DNA of 15,545 nucleotides from Porticoccaceae bacterium (GCA_023229065.1 JALNZZ010000039.1:1-15545), one strand, 5' to 3'. Positions 7,116 through 14,597 are shown, counted from the stretch's first letter. A program made the numbers and translations. The notes: a model not told the origin generated them from the sequence alone.

Positions 7116-7131
7116 CATCCCTGTCGGGATG
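7116..7131 (-). other. Hairpin in the tRNA-Phe precursor leader
   Basis: CATCCC and GGGATG form a perfect 6-bp stem with a 4-base loop, 10 bases before the mature tRNA. It lies in the 5' leader removed by RNase P. There is no T run, so it is unlikely to be a terminator. Confidence 0.45.
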
Positions 7132-7152
7132 GCCTTGCGGCAAGAGGCGCGT

Positions 7153-7181
7153 ATTAAACCGTTTCGCTTCTCTGCCGTCAA
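7153..7181 (-). promoter_or_regulatory. Sigma70 promoter of tRNA-Phe
   Basis: On the minus strand TTGACG (7176-7181), a 17-base spacer and TTTAAT (7153-7158) each match 5 of 6 consensus bases. The bases after the -10 (ACGCGCC) form a GC-rich discriminator, a known hallmark of stable-RNA promoters under stringent (ppGpp) control. Transcription would start near 7146, about 40 bases before the mature tRNA. Confidence 0.8.
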
Positions 7182-7205
7182 GGGGGTGATGTGTTCGAGG
7201 CGCTT

Positions 7206-7478
7206 TTATTTGCTGGGTGGTACATAGCCCTCGGCCTGGTCGTACGATTCGCCGGACAAAAAGCGCTCGCGCTGTTCGTTGAGGTAGGTGCGGGCAGTGA
7301 GGTCCATCATATTGAGGCGCTTTTCGTTGATCAGCATGGTCTGGTGGTTGAGCCATTGTTGCCATGCTTCACGGGAGATGTTGTTGAAGATGTCCTCGCC
7401 GGCAGGGCCGGGGAAGGGAGGTTGGTCGAGGCCGGGCAGGTCTTGCTTGAGCTTGCGACAGAATACGGTGCGGGCCAT
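7206..7478 (-). CDS. yggX: Probable Fe(2+)-trafficking protein YggX
   Basis: YggX is a small cytoplasmic protein linked in enterics to iron handling, Fe-S cluster protection and oxidative stress resistance. The 90-residue product matches the family length and core: MARTVFCRKL with the conserved Cys7, then REAWQQW, QTMLINEKRLNMMD and the EGYVPP end. The frame extends upstream, but the ATG chosen has GGAGG 4-5 bases before it and fits the family N-terminus. It follows mutY by 89 bases, the usual mutY-yggX pairing. An inverted repeat lies in that gap. Confidence 0.97.
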   Translation of the reverse strand: MARTVFCRKLKQDLPGLDQPPFPGPAGEDIFNNISREAWQQWLNHQTMLINEKRLNMMDLTARTYLNEQRERFLSGESYDQAEGYVPPSK

Positions 7479-7537
7479 GTTGCCTCCAAGGTTGAGCGGG
7501 GGGACAAGGATAAGAGTTGCGATGACCGCCTGCAACT

Positions 7538-7577
7538 GGGCCCGTAACTCTGGCTGTATTCCGAGGGTTACGGGCCC
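7538..7577 (-). repeat. Perfect 11-bp inverted repeat overlapping the mutY stop
   Basis: GGGCCCGTAAC (7538-7548) and GTTACGGGCCC (7567-7577) are exact complements separated by 18 bases. The mutY stop codon lies inside one arm. No T run follows on the minus strand, so a simple terminator is unlikely. The mRNA hairpin sits between mutY and yggX and could mark processing, partial termination or stabilisation of the yggX message. Confidence 0.65.
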
Positions 7578-8737
7578 GGCGGCAGACTGCTGAACAGGGA
7601 CAGAGTGCCGTCCTTGCCTGTCGCGCTGTCTGTGGTCAAGGCCTCGAGCATGGCAGCCACTGGCGCTGGCAGGCCGATATCACCGGGTGTTGACGGGTCT
7701 GCCCACAGGTTGCTTTCTGCGCCGATCCGGCCGGTACAGCGAGCGTGGATATACACTGGGGTGTAATCCAGGTGGTAGTGGCTGAAGGTGTGGCGGCGCA
7801 CAGGTGCATTGTGGATATTACCTATTCGCAGGCCCAGGCGGGTGGCGACGTGGGATATCTCAGCGTGCTCGCTGGCTTCAGGAAAGCTCCACAGACCACC
7901 CCAGATGCCGGTGGGTGGGCGTTGCTCCAGCAAGACGCGGCCCGCTGCATCGCTGAACACCAGTAGCAGGGTGGTTTTTACCGGCAGGGTCTTGCGCGGC
8001 TTGCGGCCCGGGTAGGCGGCTATGTTGTTGTCCGCCAGGGCCTGGCAGTCGGCGTGTACCGGACAGTCGTCACAGCGCGGGCGGGAGCGTGTACAGAGGG
8101 TGGCGCCCAGGTCCATGATGGCCTGGGTGTAGTCAGCTGTGCGCTTGTGGGGGGTGATTTCTTCGCTGATCGCCCACAGGTTGTCCTGCACGGCGCTACT
8201 GCCTGGCCAGCCAGCGATGGCTCGGTGGCGGGCCAGCACTCGTTTGACATTGCCGTCGAGAATCGGCGCTCGCTTGCCAAAGGCGATACTGACGATGGCG
8301 CCAGCGGTGGAGAGACCGATGCCGGGGAGTTGGGCGAGGCCCTCCACACTATCGGGAAAGTGGCCGCCAAGCTCGTTGGCAACGATCGCGGCAGCGCGGT
8401 GGAGGTTGCGGGCGCGGGCATAATAGCCAAGGCCAGTCCACAAGTGCAGTACGCGGTCCACGGGGGCGGCAGCGAGGTCTTCCACTGTGGGCAGCTCGGC
8501 GGTGAAGCGCTGAAAGTAGGGGATCACGGTGGTGACCTGGGTCTGCTGCAGCATGATCTCCGACAGCCATACCCGGTAGGGCGTGATGTCCTGCTGCCAA
8601 GGCAGATCCTTGCGACCGTGAACGTCAAACCAGTCCAACAGCCGGGTGGCAAAGTCCTGCTTTGGCCGGTAATTCTTCTTTGCCCGGTAAGTAGAGGCTG
8701 TTGCCGGTCGTTGGGAAGCTTGCTTTTTCACCGTCAT
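7568..8737 (-). CDS. mutY: Adenine DNA glycosylase MutY
   Basis: MutY removes adenine mispaired with 8-oxoguanine, preventing G-to-T transversions. The 389-residue product has the helix-hairpin-helix glycosylase domain with Glu60 in SEIMLQQTQV, LPGIGLSTAGA (about 137-147) and catalytic Asp161 in DGNVKRV. The 4Fe-4S cluster ligands are Cys215, 222, 225 and 231 in the exact C-X6-C-X2-C-X5-C spacing. A C-terminal NUDIX-like domain recognising 8-oxoG follows from about residue 255 (QRPPTGIWGGLWSFPE). The N-terminus is about 23 residues longer than E. coli MutY and basic. The ATG follows the asmA stop by 2 bases with no strong ribosome binding site, suggesting coupling to asmA. Confidence 0.97.
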   Translation of the reverse strand: MTVKKQASQRPATASTYRAKKNYRPKQDFATRLLDWFDVHGRKDLPWQQDITPYRVWLSEIMLQQTQVTTVIPYFQRFTAELPTVEDLAAAPVDRVLHLWTGLGYYARARNLHRAAAIVANELGGHFPDSVEGLAQLPGIGLSTAGAIVSIAFGKRAPILDGNVKRVLARHRAIAGWPGSSAVQDNLWAISEEITPHKRTADYTQAIMDLGATLCTRSRPRCDDCPVHADCQALADNNIAAYPGRKPRKTLPVKTTLLLVFSDAAGRVLLEQRPPTGIWGGLWSFPEASEHAEISHVATRLGLRIGNIHNAPVRRHTFSHYHLDYTPVYIHARCTGRIGAESNLWADPSTPGDIGLPAPVAAMLEALTTDSATGKDGTLSLFSSLPPGP

Positions 8738-8739
8738 GA

Positions 8740-10443
8740 TCAGCGCCCGAGCAGTCCCCGCAAGCGGTCTTCAAGAGAGCCTTCACCCTCTTCACCGCCG
8801 AGGCGATCGAGGATTTCGCTTTGCAACAGGTTGCGGACGAAAGCCGGGTCCGGTTTACAACTGCCAGCACCGGCGTCAGCGAAGCTGTCCTTGCAGACAA
8901 AAGGAATGTCTTTGTCGCGAACCCGGGTGCTCTTCACTTCACAGCCCTCGGCACTGGTGCGGTCACCGTCGAGCCGGGTGATGGCGCGGACGTCGAAAGT
9001 CTGGTGGTCGATATCAATTGCGCCGTTGCCGCGCAGGCTGATGTTGCCGATACCGGTGCTGTAATCGTCCAGGTGCAGCACCGGGCCCTCCATGCGGAAG
9101 TCGCTTGTCAGGTCATTGAGGTGGGTGCCTTTGGGCCAAGGGGCTTCGCGCTCGCCCTTGCGCTCCACTAGCGCCGCCAACTCGCAGTAGCTCTGTTCTA
9201 CGTTGATGTTGCCCAGGTGCAGGCCGATCACTTGCAGATTGCCTGCGGCGAGCAGGTTGGCGAGCAGGGCATCGCCATCGTTGCCACGGCTGGTGCCTTC
9301 GAGCGCCATGGCCAGCGTACCGGCAAGGTCCACATCTTCGGCGATATGGTCCAGAGCTGTTGCCACATCGATGCTGTCCAGGTTGGCGTTAAAGCGCAGG
9401 GTGGGTGTATTACCTCGAGTGTCGACGGTAGCCTGGCTGTTGAAGTGGCCGCCAAACAGTCCGGCGCTGAGTTCCTGGAGGGTGAACACGCCATTGCGGG
9501 CGTTGAGGCGCAGAGCAGGGTTGGTGAGAGTCATGCCAGCGATGGTGTCCTGGGGCAACAGCTGGTCCAGGTTGAGGTCAGTGCCCTTGAGAACAAGGTC
9601 GAGGGCCAGTGGGTCGCTGTAGTTGAGTGTGGCATCGCCACTCAGGCGAGAGTCACTGAGGTCGATCACCAGGCTGTGAAAGCGGGCCGTTTCGGTCGCG
9701 AGCTCCACCGTGCCTTTCAGAGCTAGACGCAAGGTGTCGGGCAGCAATCCGGTGATCTCGATAAGGCTGTCCTGTAGCCCCAGCTTTTCGCTGCTTTGGT
9801 CGTAGCTGGCGGTGGCGATGATGTTTGCCTGTAAGGAGTCGCCCTCGTCTGGTTGGTAGCGGAAGCTGAGGGCAAGAGGGAAGGCATTGCCATCAAGGCT
9901 GACTCCGCTGGTGTTGAAGTCGATATTGTCCAGCAGCAGGGTGCTGTCGCCCTGCTCGAGACGCAGCCGGCTGCTGGCGACGGTGAGTTTGTCCACTGCC
10001 AGACTGAAAGTCTGGCCCTCGGCAGTGGTGGCTTCCAGTGGCTGCTCTCCAGTGGCAGGCGTGGCGGCAATGGCGGCACCGCTGTCGAGGCTGGTGAGGT
10101 GCAGGTCGGCACCATCGATGGCCAGGGCCTTGACGGCGATGCGCTTGTGCAGCAGATCGCTCCACGATAACACCAGATTTGCCTCGCGCAGGGAGGAGGG
10201 GCGGAGGCCGTGTTCCTCGCCGGCAAAGCGGGTTTCACCGAGGGTGATAGCGAGATTGGGCCATAGACTCCAGCCCAGTTCTCCGGCGATTTCCAGCTCC
10301 ACGCCTTGTTGGCGGGCAGCCTCTTCCAGCTGGGGCTTGTAGCTGTTGGGGTCGAGGGCGAACATCAGGTAGGCGATAGCGCCGCCGATCAGGACAGCGA
10401 TGACGACGATACAGGCCAGAATGACTTTCAGCAGGGTTTTCAC
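8740..10443 (-). CDS. asmA: AsmA family protein
   Basis: AsmA-family proteins are inner-membrane-anchored periplasmic proteins connected with outer-membrane assembly and, more recently, with lipid transport between membranes. The 567-residue product begins with one membrane anchor (about residues 5-30, VILACIVVIAVLIGGAIAYLM) followed by FALDPNSYKPQLEEAARQQG, and SLWPNLAITLGE, characteristic of the AsmA N-terminus. The rest is a long beta-rich periplasmic repeat region, and the C-terminal part has IDHQTFDVRAITRLDG. It is somewhat shorter than E. coli AsmA (about 617). The start is GTG with AGGA 7 bases before it. It leads the asmA-mutY-yggX operon seen in Pseudomonas. Confidence 0.93.
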   Translation of the reverse strand: MKTLLKVILACIVVIAVLIGGAIAYLMFALDPNSYKPQLEEAARQQGVELEIAGELGWSLWPNLAITLGETRFAGEEHGLRPSSLREANLVLSWSDLLHKRIAVKALAIDGADLHLTSLDSGAAIAATPATGEQPLEATTAEGQTFSLAVDKLTVASSRLRLEQGDSTLLLDNIDFNTSGVSLDGNAFPLALSFRYQPDEGDSLQANIIATASYDQSSEKLGLQDSLIEITGLLPDTLRLALKGTVELATETARFHSLVIDLSDSRLSGDATLNYSDPLALDLVLKGTDLNLDQLLPQDTIAGMTLTNPALRLNARNGVFTLQELSAGLFGGHFNSQATVDTRGNTPTLRFNANLDSIDVATALDHIAEDVDLAGTLAMALEGTSRGNDGDALLANLLAAGNLQVIGLHLGNINVEQSYCELAALVERKGEREAPWPKGTHLNDLTSDFRMEGPVLHLDDYSTGIGNISLRGNGAIDIDHQTFDVRAITRLDGDRTSAEGCEVKSTRVRDKDIPFVCKDSFADAGAGSCKPDPAFVRNLLQSEILDRLGGEEGEGSLEDRLRGLLGR

Positions 10444-10524
10444 AGCGGTTTCCTAGGCAGAGACTGGTAGCTGACAGTGTGCGTGAGTTGTAGCAGAAGT
10501 TTCAATGGGAGATGAGTGAGAAGC
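10444..10524. other. Leader region of asmA
   Basis: This short spacer should contain the minus-strand promoter of asmA. TTGAAA (near 10497-10502) is a possible -35, but no good -10 stands 16-18 bases from it, so no promoter is called. Confidence 0.3.
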
Positions 10525-10557
10525 GGAAGACGGAGTGCCTGGTGGCCTCCGTCTTCC
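10525..10557 (-). terminator. Hairpin terminator after the znuD-like gene
   Basis: GGAAGACGGAG (10525-10535) and CTCCGTCTTCC (10547-10557) form a perfect 11-bp stem 15 bases after the receptor stop codon. On the minus strand it is followed by GCTTCTC rather than a pure T run, so termination may be moderate. It separates the zinc module from asmA. Confidence 0.7.
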
Positions 10558-10572
10558 TTTGGACTTATATGC

Positions 10573-12762
10573 TTAGAATTGATAGCGCGCGCCCAGGATA
10601 AAACTGCGGCCTGGCTCTGGTGCCAGATCGCGCAGAAAGCTCGTGGCCTGGCGAATTTCCTGGTCGGTGAGATTCTGTCCGCGCAGGAACAGCGACCAGT
10701 TGTCCCTGCTGTAGCTCAGGTAGGCGTCGAGGCGGGTATAACCGTCGGTACTGTCCTGATTGGCTCCGGCGTGCTCCTGGTCGAGAGCATAGGTGGCGCT
10801 CAGGCGCGCACTCCAGGGCCCGTGGTTCAAGTCCCAGTGGATACCGAGCCGGGCTGGAGGAATACGCGGCACGTCCTCGCCGCGGGTAAGGCGGGCGCGT
10901 ACCATGTCGCCCCACAGGCGCAGGGATTGGCTATCAGTAAGAGGCAGGGTGATCTCTGACTCAATGCCGGTAAAGCGGGCATTCTCTTGGGTGTGGAGAT
11001 AGCAGGGAGAGGAGCCGTCAAACTCGTCGGCTTCGCCCCCGAAATTAGTGAGGTCTGCCGAGCAGGCGGCGAGCCCACTGAAACCTTCGTGCGCCAGCTG
11101 ATGGCTGAAGTGAGTGCCGGTGTCGAGAGAGTAGATAAAGTCCTGGAAATGGCGGTGAAAGACGCTGATAGTGGCTTCGATCTCTCCCTGATAAGACCAG
11201 GTGGCTTCGATATTCCAGGCCGATTCTGTATCGAGACGGATATCGCCGACCTCGTAGCTGCGGGTGGCGATATGTTCGCCCTCCGACAGCAGCTCCTCCG
11301 CTACCGGCGCCCGCTCGCTGCGGGACAGGGTCAGCCCCAGCCGCTGTGAGTCGCCCACCGGATAGAGCAGGCTGGCACTGGCGTTAAAGCTGTTGTGGTC
11401 GATATCTCGCCGGTGGCGAGTTTCAATCGTCTGGCGGTCGTGGCGCAGACCCAGCTCCAGGGTGCCGGCACCGATGGCGGTTTCCTCTATAAGGTAGATG
11501 CCGGTGGTGACAGTGTCGGAGGGCTCGACAAACGCCTCCAGTCCTTCGGCGCGGAAGTTGCGGCGATTGTGTTGCAAGCCAAAAGTGCCAGTCCAGTGCT
11601 CACCGCGCCAGTCGCTGAGAGGGGTGTGGGTGAGTTCCGTGCGCAACTCGGTGCTGGTGATATCGAAGTAGGTGCCGGGCAAGCGCTCGCCATCTTCCTC
11701 TTCGATCTCCCGGTGTTCGTACTCGGTATGGTTGAGATCGACACTCACCCGTTCGATGAAACCGTCGAGATCGCGCAGCAGGAGTTTGCCCTGATGGACG
11801 GTTTGTTTCATCTCGATACGGGTCAGCACCTCGTGGTCGTGATGATGCTCATCGTGCTGGTGGTGGTCATCATGACCGCTACCATGGCCGTGATCGTGAT
11901 CGTGATCGTGATCGTGATCGTGATCGTGGCTGCTGTGGTCGTGTCCCCCTGGGGGAATGCCGTAGTCGTTGTTGGTACGGGTGATGCTGGCACCAACCAC
12001 CAGTTTGTCAGTCGTCCAGGCGCTACCAAAGGCCCAGGAGTCCACCTCAGTATCGCTGTTGGCGATACGCCCGCGGGTGCTATCGGCTCGCTCGTCCCGG
12101 TGCCGGACAGCCCAGCCGGGGATCTTTACATCGTTGCCTTGCCGGAATACACCGCTGAGGTGGAAATTGGCGGGGCCGTTGCCACCGTCGAGGCGGCCCA
12201 CCACGGCGCGTTCGTAATTGTTGGTGTTATAGCGGGCTTCGGCGGCGCCACTGATACCGCTGAGCTGTTGTGTGTGAATAGTGTTGTCGATGATATTGAC
12301 GACACCGCCAATGGCACCGGGGCCGTAGCGCAAGGTGGCTGGCCCGCGGAGGATTTCAATGCGGTCCGCGAGTAGCGGCTCGACGCTGACAGCATGGTCC
12401 GGGCTGGTGTCAGAGGCATCGACCACGGCGGTGCCGTTTTGGAGGATTTCCACCCGTTTGCCCCCGAGGCCGCGAATCACCGGTGCACCCACGCCGGGGC
12501 CAAAGGAGCTGCTGTTGATCCCGGGCTGGTTTTGCAGGGTTTCCCCCAGAGTGGCGGAGGCTTCCCGTTGCAGGGCTGCGCCGTCGAGTATATTGAATGC
12601 GCCAGCGATATCGGCGGCGCTTTTGTCATGGGGAGAGGCGGTAACGATGAACTCCTGGATGTGCTCGTCGCTGGCTCTCGCCTGGTGGCTCGCCACTATG
12701 GCGGTGATGATGGAAAGCGCGAGGCCCCACGAGGGCTTGCGTTGCAAGATTTTGCGTTGCAT
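10573..12762 (-). CDS. znuD: TonB-dependent outer-membrane receptor, ZnuD-like (zinc uptake)
   Basis: Predicted TonB-dependent receptor for zinc or a similar metal. The 729-residue product has a signal peptide (1-30, ending QARA), a TonB box-like EFIVTASPH (about 37-45) and a plug domain (about 48-160: ETLQNQPGI, PVIRGLGGKRVEILQNG, RIEILRGPATLRYGPGAIGG). A 22-strand-type barrel follows and ends in a terminal Phe (ILGARYQF). Residues about 274-310 form an extracellular-loop-like insert almost wholly of His and Asp (HDHDHDH..., then HDDHHQHDEHHHDH). A cysteine pair near AACSADL and SSPCY could close another loop, as in Neisseria ZnuD. ATG with AGG 7-9 bases upstream. The His-rich neighbour upstream supports a metal role. 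Zinc as substrate is inferred from the family. Confidence 0.88.
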   Translation of the reverse strand: MQRKILQRKPSWGLALSIITAIVASHQARASDEHIQEFIVTASPHDKSAADIAGAFNILDGAALQREASATLGETLQNQPGINSSSFGPGVGAPVIRGLGGKRVEILQNGTAVVDASDTSPDHAVSVEPLLADRIEILRGPATLRYGPGAIGGVVNIIDNTIHTQQLSGISGAAEARYNTNNYERAVVGRLDGGNGPANFHLSGVFRQGNDVKIPGWAVRHRDERADSTRGRIANSDTEVDSWAFGSAWTTDKLVVGASITRTNNDYGIPPGGHDHSSHDHDHDHDHDHDHGHGSGHDDHHQHDEHHHDHEVLTRIEMKQTVHQGKLLLRDLDGFIERVSVDLNHTEYEHREIEEEDGERLPGTYFDITSTELRTELTHTPLSDWRGEHWTGTFGLQHNRRNFRAEGLEAFVEPSDTVTTGIYLIEETAIGAGTLELGLRHDRQTIETRHRRDIDHNSFNASASLLYPVGDSQRLGLTLSRSERAPVAEELLSEGEHIATRSYEVGDIRLDTESAWNIEATWSYQGEIEATISVFHRHFQDFIYSLDTGTHFSHQLAHEGFSGLAACSADLTNFGGEADEFDGSSPCYLHTQENARFTGIESEITLPLTDSQSLRLWGDMVRARLTRGEDVPRIPPARLGIHWDLNHGPWSARLSATYALDQEHAGANQDSTDGYTRLDAYLSYSRDNWSLFLRGQNLTDQEIRQATSFLRDLAPEPGRSFILGARYQF
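11891..11926. repeat. Hexanucleotide tandem repeat (TGATCG)6 encoding His-Asp repeats
   Basis: Six exact copies of TGATCG read on the minus strand as alternating His and Asp codons in the receptor loop. Unit length is a multiple of three, so gain or loss of copies would change loop length by two residues per unit without a frameshift. Confidence 0.95.
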
Positions 12763-12811
12763 AAGTCAACCTGATTCTGTCGGGTCTGTTTGGCAGCCAC
12801 CACGCCCCGCA

Positions 12812-12837
12812 CTGGCACAAGTACATAACTTTGCCAG
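12812..12837 (-). promoter_or_regulatory. Dyad or hairpin between the His-rich gene and znuD
   Basis: CTGGCA and TGCCAG are exact complements 14 bases apart. On the minus strand the inner bases add AAGT with ACTT around a TATGT loop, with one bulged base, giving a stem of about 10 bp. It lies about 50 bases before the receptor ATG. It could be a regulator site or an RNA structure. It does not match the usual gammaproteobacterial Zur box, and no good promoter stands beside it. Confidence 0.4.
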
Positions 12838-12882
12838 TAGCTCGGGCGGATGCTGTGTTGTTTTTAACGACGGGGGAAAGAA

Positions 12883-13167
12883 TCAGGCGGGTGGTGCGCG
12901 GCTCTGGTAGGGGATGGCGACCGGCACAGAGTAATCATAAGCCGGGATGGCCGCTGGTGGAGTGAGCAGAGGAGAGAGTTGAGCAGCGGGCGACTCGGGT
13001 GCCACGTCGGCTATCTGCGGCAGCAGGCACACATGACAGTGTTCGTGGTCGATGTCGAAATGTTCGTGCCCGGCGACAATACCGCCCCAGGCTGCGGTGA
13101 CTAGCGTCAACAGCCATATCAGGGTGGCTTTGCGAAGGCCTTGTCGCGTGCTGATCGTCCTGCTCAT
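12883..13167 (-). CDS. Small secreted His/Cys-rich protein, candidate zinc-binding partner of the receptor
   Basis: The 94-residue product has a basic start (MSRTISTRQGLRK), a hydrophobic signal segment (about 14-32) ending near IVAG, then HEHFDIDHEHCHVC. That is five His and two Cys within about 14 residues, followed by a Pro/Ala/Ser-rich tail without further domains. The His/Cys cluster after a signal peptide suggests a periplasmic metal-binding protein; similar short proteins near zinc receptors are sometimes annotated as zinc chaperones. The ATG was chosen over a TTG nine codons upstream because it gives a compact signal peptide, though neither has a good ribosome binding site. The znuD-like gene follows on the same strand after 120 bases. 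Function is inferred from composition and context. Confidence 0.75.
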   Translation of the reverse strand: MSRTISTRQGLRKATLIWLLTLVTAAWGGIVAGHEHFDIDHEHCHVCLLPQIADVAPESPAAQLSPLLTPPAAIPAYDYSVPVAIPYQSRAPPA

Positions 13168-13218
13168 AGGTGGACAAGTGTAGAGATGATTCAAACCTTA
13201 TGGAAGGGGATGCGCTGG

Positions 13219-13247
13219 TGGAAGAGTCCGTGCCAGAGCCGTATAAT
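13219..13247 (+). promoter_or_regulatory. Promoter of the hisBHA operon
   Basis: A perfect TATAAT (13242-13247) stands 17 bases from a weak -35 TGGAAG. The bases that follow are GGCGCGCC, a strongly GC-rich discriminator of the kind linked to ppGpp-responsive promoters. Transcription would start near 13254. Confidence 0.6.
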
Positions 13248-13258
13248 GGCGCGCCTTT

Positions 13259-13277
13259 GGTCCGGAGCTACCGGACC
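13259..13277 (+). other. Hairpin in the his operon leader
   Basis: GGTCCGG (13259-13265) and CCGGACC (13271-13277) form a perfect 7-bp stem with loop AGCTA, about 30 bases before the hisB ATG. There is no T run after it and no histidine-rich leader peptide around it, so classical his attenuation is not supported. Confidence 0.6.
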
Positions 13278-13307
13278 GCCACCTTTCCCGGCACGCTGGA
13301 GTTTCCC

Positions 13308-13901
13308 ATGACGGAACGCAAGGCGACAGTCAGTCGCGACACCCTCGAAACCCGTATTACGCTGAGCCTGAACCTTGATGGCACCGGCAAGGTCCGCTTC
13401 AAGACGGGCGTCCCCTTTTTGGAGCACATGCTCGACCAGATCGCTCGCCATGGCCTGGTGGATCTGGATATTGAGGCGGTGGGTGATACCTATATCGACG
13501 ATCACCACACAGTGGAAGACATCGGCATTACCCTGGGGCAAGCGTTCGCTAAAGCCATTGGTGACAAGAAAGGTCTACGCCGCTATGGTCATGCCTATGT
13601 CCCTCTTGATGAGGCGCTGTCACGGGTAGTATTGGATTTCTCCGGTCGTCCCGGTTTGGAGATGCATGTGGACTTTACCCGCGCCAGCCTGGGAACCTTC
13701 GACCTGCAGCTGACCCGCGAATTTTTCCAGGGCTTCGTCAACCACGCTGGCGTCACCCTCCATATCGACAATCTGCGCGGCACCAATGCCCACCACCAGA
13801 TCGAGACTATCTTCAAGGCCTTCGGTCGCGCTCTGCGCATGGCCGCAGAGCCAGACGCCCGCATGGCCGGTGTGATGCCGTCCACCAAGGGGGCTTTGTG
13901 A
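13308..13901 (+). CDS. hisB: Imidazoleglycerol-phosphate dehydratase HisB (monofunctional)
   Basis: HisB dehydrates imidazoleglycerol phosphate to imidazole-acetol phosphate in histidine synthesis. The 197-residue protein is the short monofunctional form, without the histidinol-phosphatase domain of enteric HisB. Metal and substrate motifs are all present: FLEHMLDQIARHG (38-50), DDHHTVED (64-71) and NAHHQIE (160-166), plus the GVMPSTKG end. The frame is open further upstream, but this ATG has GGAG 6 bases before it and a family-like N-terminus. It is the first gene of the his cluster, divergent from the zinc module. Confidence 0.98.
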   Translation: MTERKATVSRDTLETRITLSLNLDGTGKVRFKTGVPFLEHMLDQIARHGLVDLDIEAVGDTYIDDHHTVEDIGITLGQAFAKAIGDKKGLRRYGHAYVPLDEALSRVVLDFSGRPGLEMHVDFTRASLGTFDLQLTREFFQGFVNHAGVTLHIDNLRGTNAHHQIETIFKAFGRALRMAAEPDARMAGVMPSTKGAL

Positions 13902-13946
13902 TCGATGGCCTTGTGCTTGACGGCCTGAGGGTAAGCGGAGGGCACA

Positions 13947-14597
13947 ATGACTGATTTTCGGGTTCGCATCGCCATCATCGACTATGGAATGGGGAATCTG
14001 CACTCGGTGGGCAAGGCGTTGGAACAGGTTGCACCGCGGGCAGATATTGTAGTTGCATCCAATCTGGATGAAATTGCCGATGCTGACCGCCTGATATTCC
14101 CCGGTGTCGGCGCTATCCGTGACTGTATGGGAGCGATCCGGCGCCAGGGGTTTGATGTCGCAGTCAAAAAAGCCATTACCGAAAAGCCGGTGTTGGGTAT
14201 CTGCGTTGGTATGCAGGCCCTGATGAGTCACAGCGAGGAGAATGGCGGTGTCGATTGCCTGGATATTTTCCCCGGTACTGTGCGTTTCTTCGGCAACTCT
14301 ATGAGAGAGGCCGACGGTACCCGTCTCAAGGTGCCTCACATGGGGTGGAACCGGGTGCACCAGACGGTGGATCACCCTATGTGGCGCGGTATCGAGCAGG
14401 ATGAGCGTTTTTACTTCGTCCACAGCTATTATGTGGACGCCGGTAGCGATGTGACAGCTGCTAGCTGCCGATACGGAGTCAATTTCAGTGCAGCCCTGGC
14501 GAGGGGCAACCTGTTCGCAGTGCAGTTTCACCCGGAAAAAAGCCACACCGCTGGCCTGCAAGTGCTAAAGAACTTCGTCAACTGGCGCGGCGAGTAA
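13947..14597 (+). CDS. hisH: Imidazole glycerol phosphate synthase, glutamine amidotransferase subunit HisH
   Basis: HisH hydrolyses glutamine and channels ammonia to HisF, which forms imidazoleglycerol phosphate and AICAR. The 216-residue class I glutamine amidotransferase has the nucleophile Cys86 in GICVGMQ and the His195/Glu197 pair in QFHPEKS, so the catalytic triad is intact. IIDYGMGNLHSV near the N-terminus and PHMGWN (130-135) are family signatures. GGAGG stands 5-6 bases before the ATG. The gene starts 45 bases after hisB. Its partner hisF is not in the window but is expected just downstream of hisA. Confidence 0.98.
   Translation: MTDFRVRIAIIDYGMGNLHSVGKALEQVAPRADIVVASNLDEIADADRLIFPGVGAIRDCMGAIRRQGFDVAVKKAITEKPVLGICVGMQALMSHSEENGGVDCLDIFPGTVRFFGNSMREADGTRLKVPHMGWNRVHQTVDHPMWRGIEQDERFYFVHSYYVDAGSDVTAASCRYGVNFSAALARGNLFAVQFHPEKSHTAGLQVLKNFVNWRGE

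Noticed and set aside
11891..11926. Short repeats considered as a CRISPR array
   Set aside because: Units are 6 bases without spacers and lie within a coding frame.
11395..12375. 326-codon plus-strand frame with a long Val-Ile repeat that looks like a membrane segment
   Set aside because: It is the antisense of the receptor; the Val-Ile run is just the hexanucleotide repeat read in the other direction.
12812..12837. Zur box
   Set aside because: The dyad lacks the ATGTTATA-type halves of gammaproteobacterial Zur sites; kept only as an unidentified dyad or hairpin.
13620..14561. 313-codon minus-strand frame across hisB and hisH
   Set aside because: Shadow of two certain genes with no ribosome binding site or recognisable domain.
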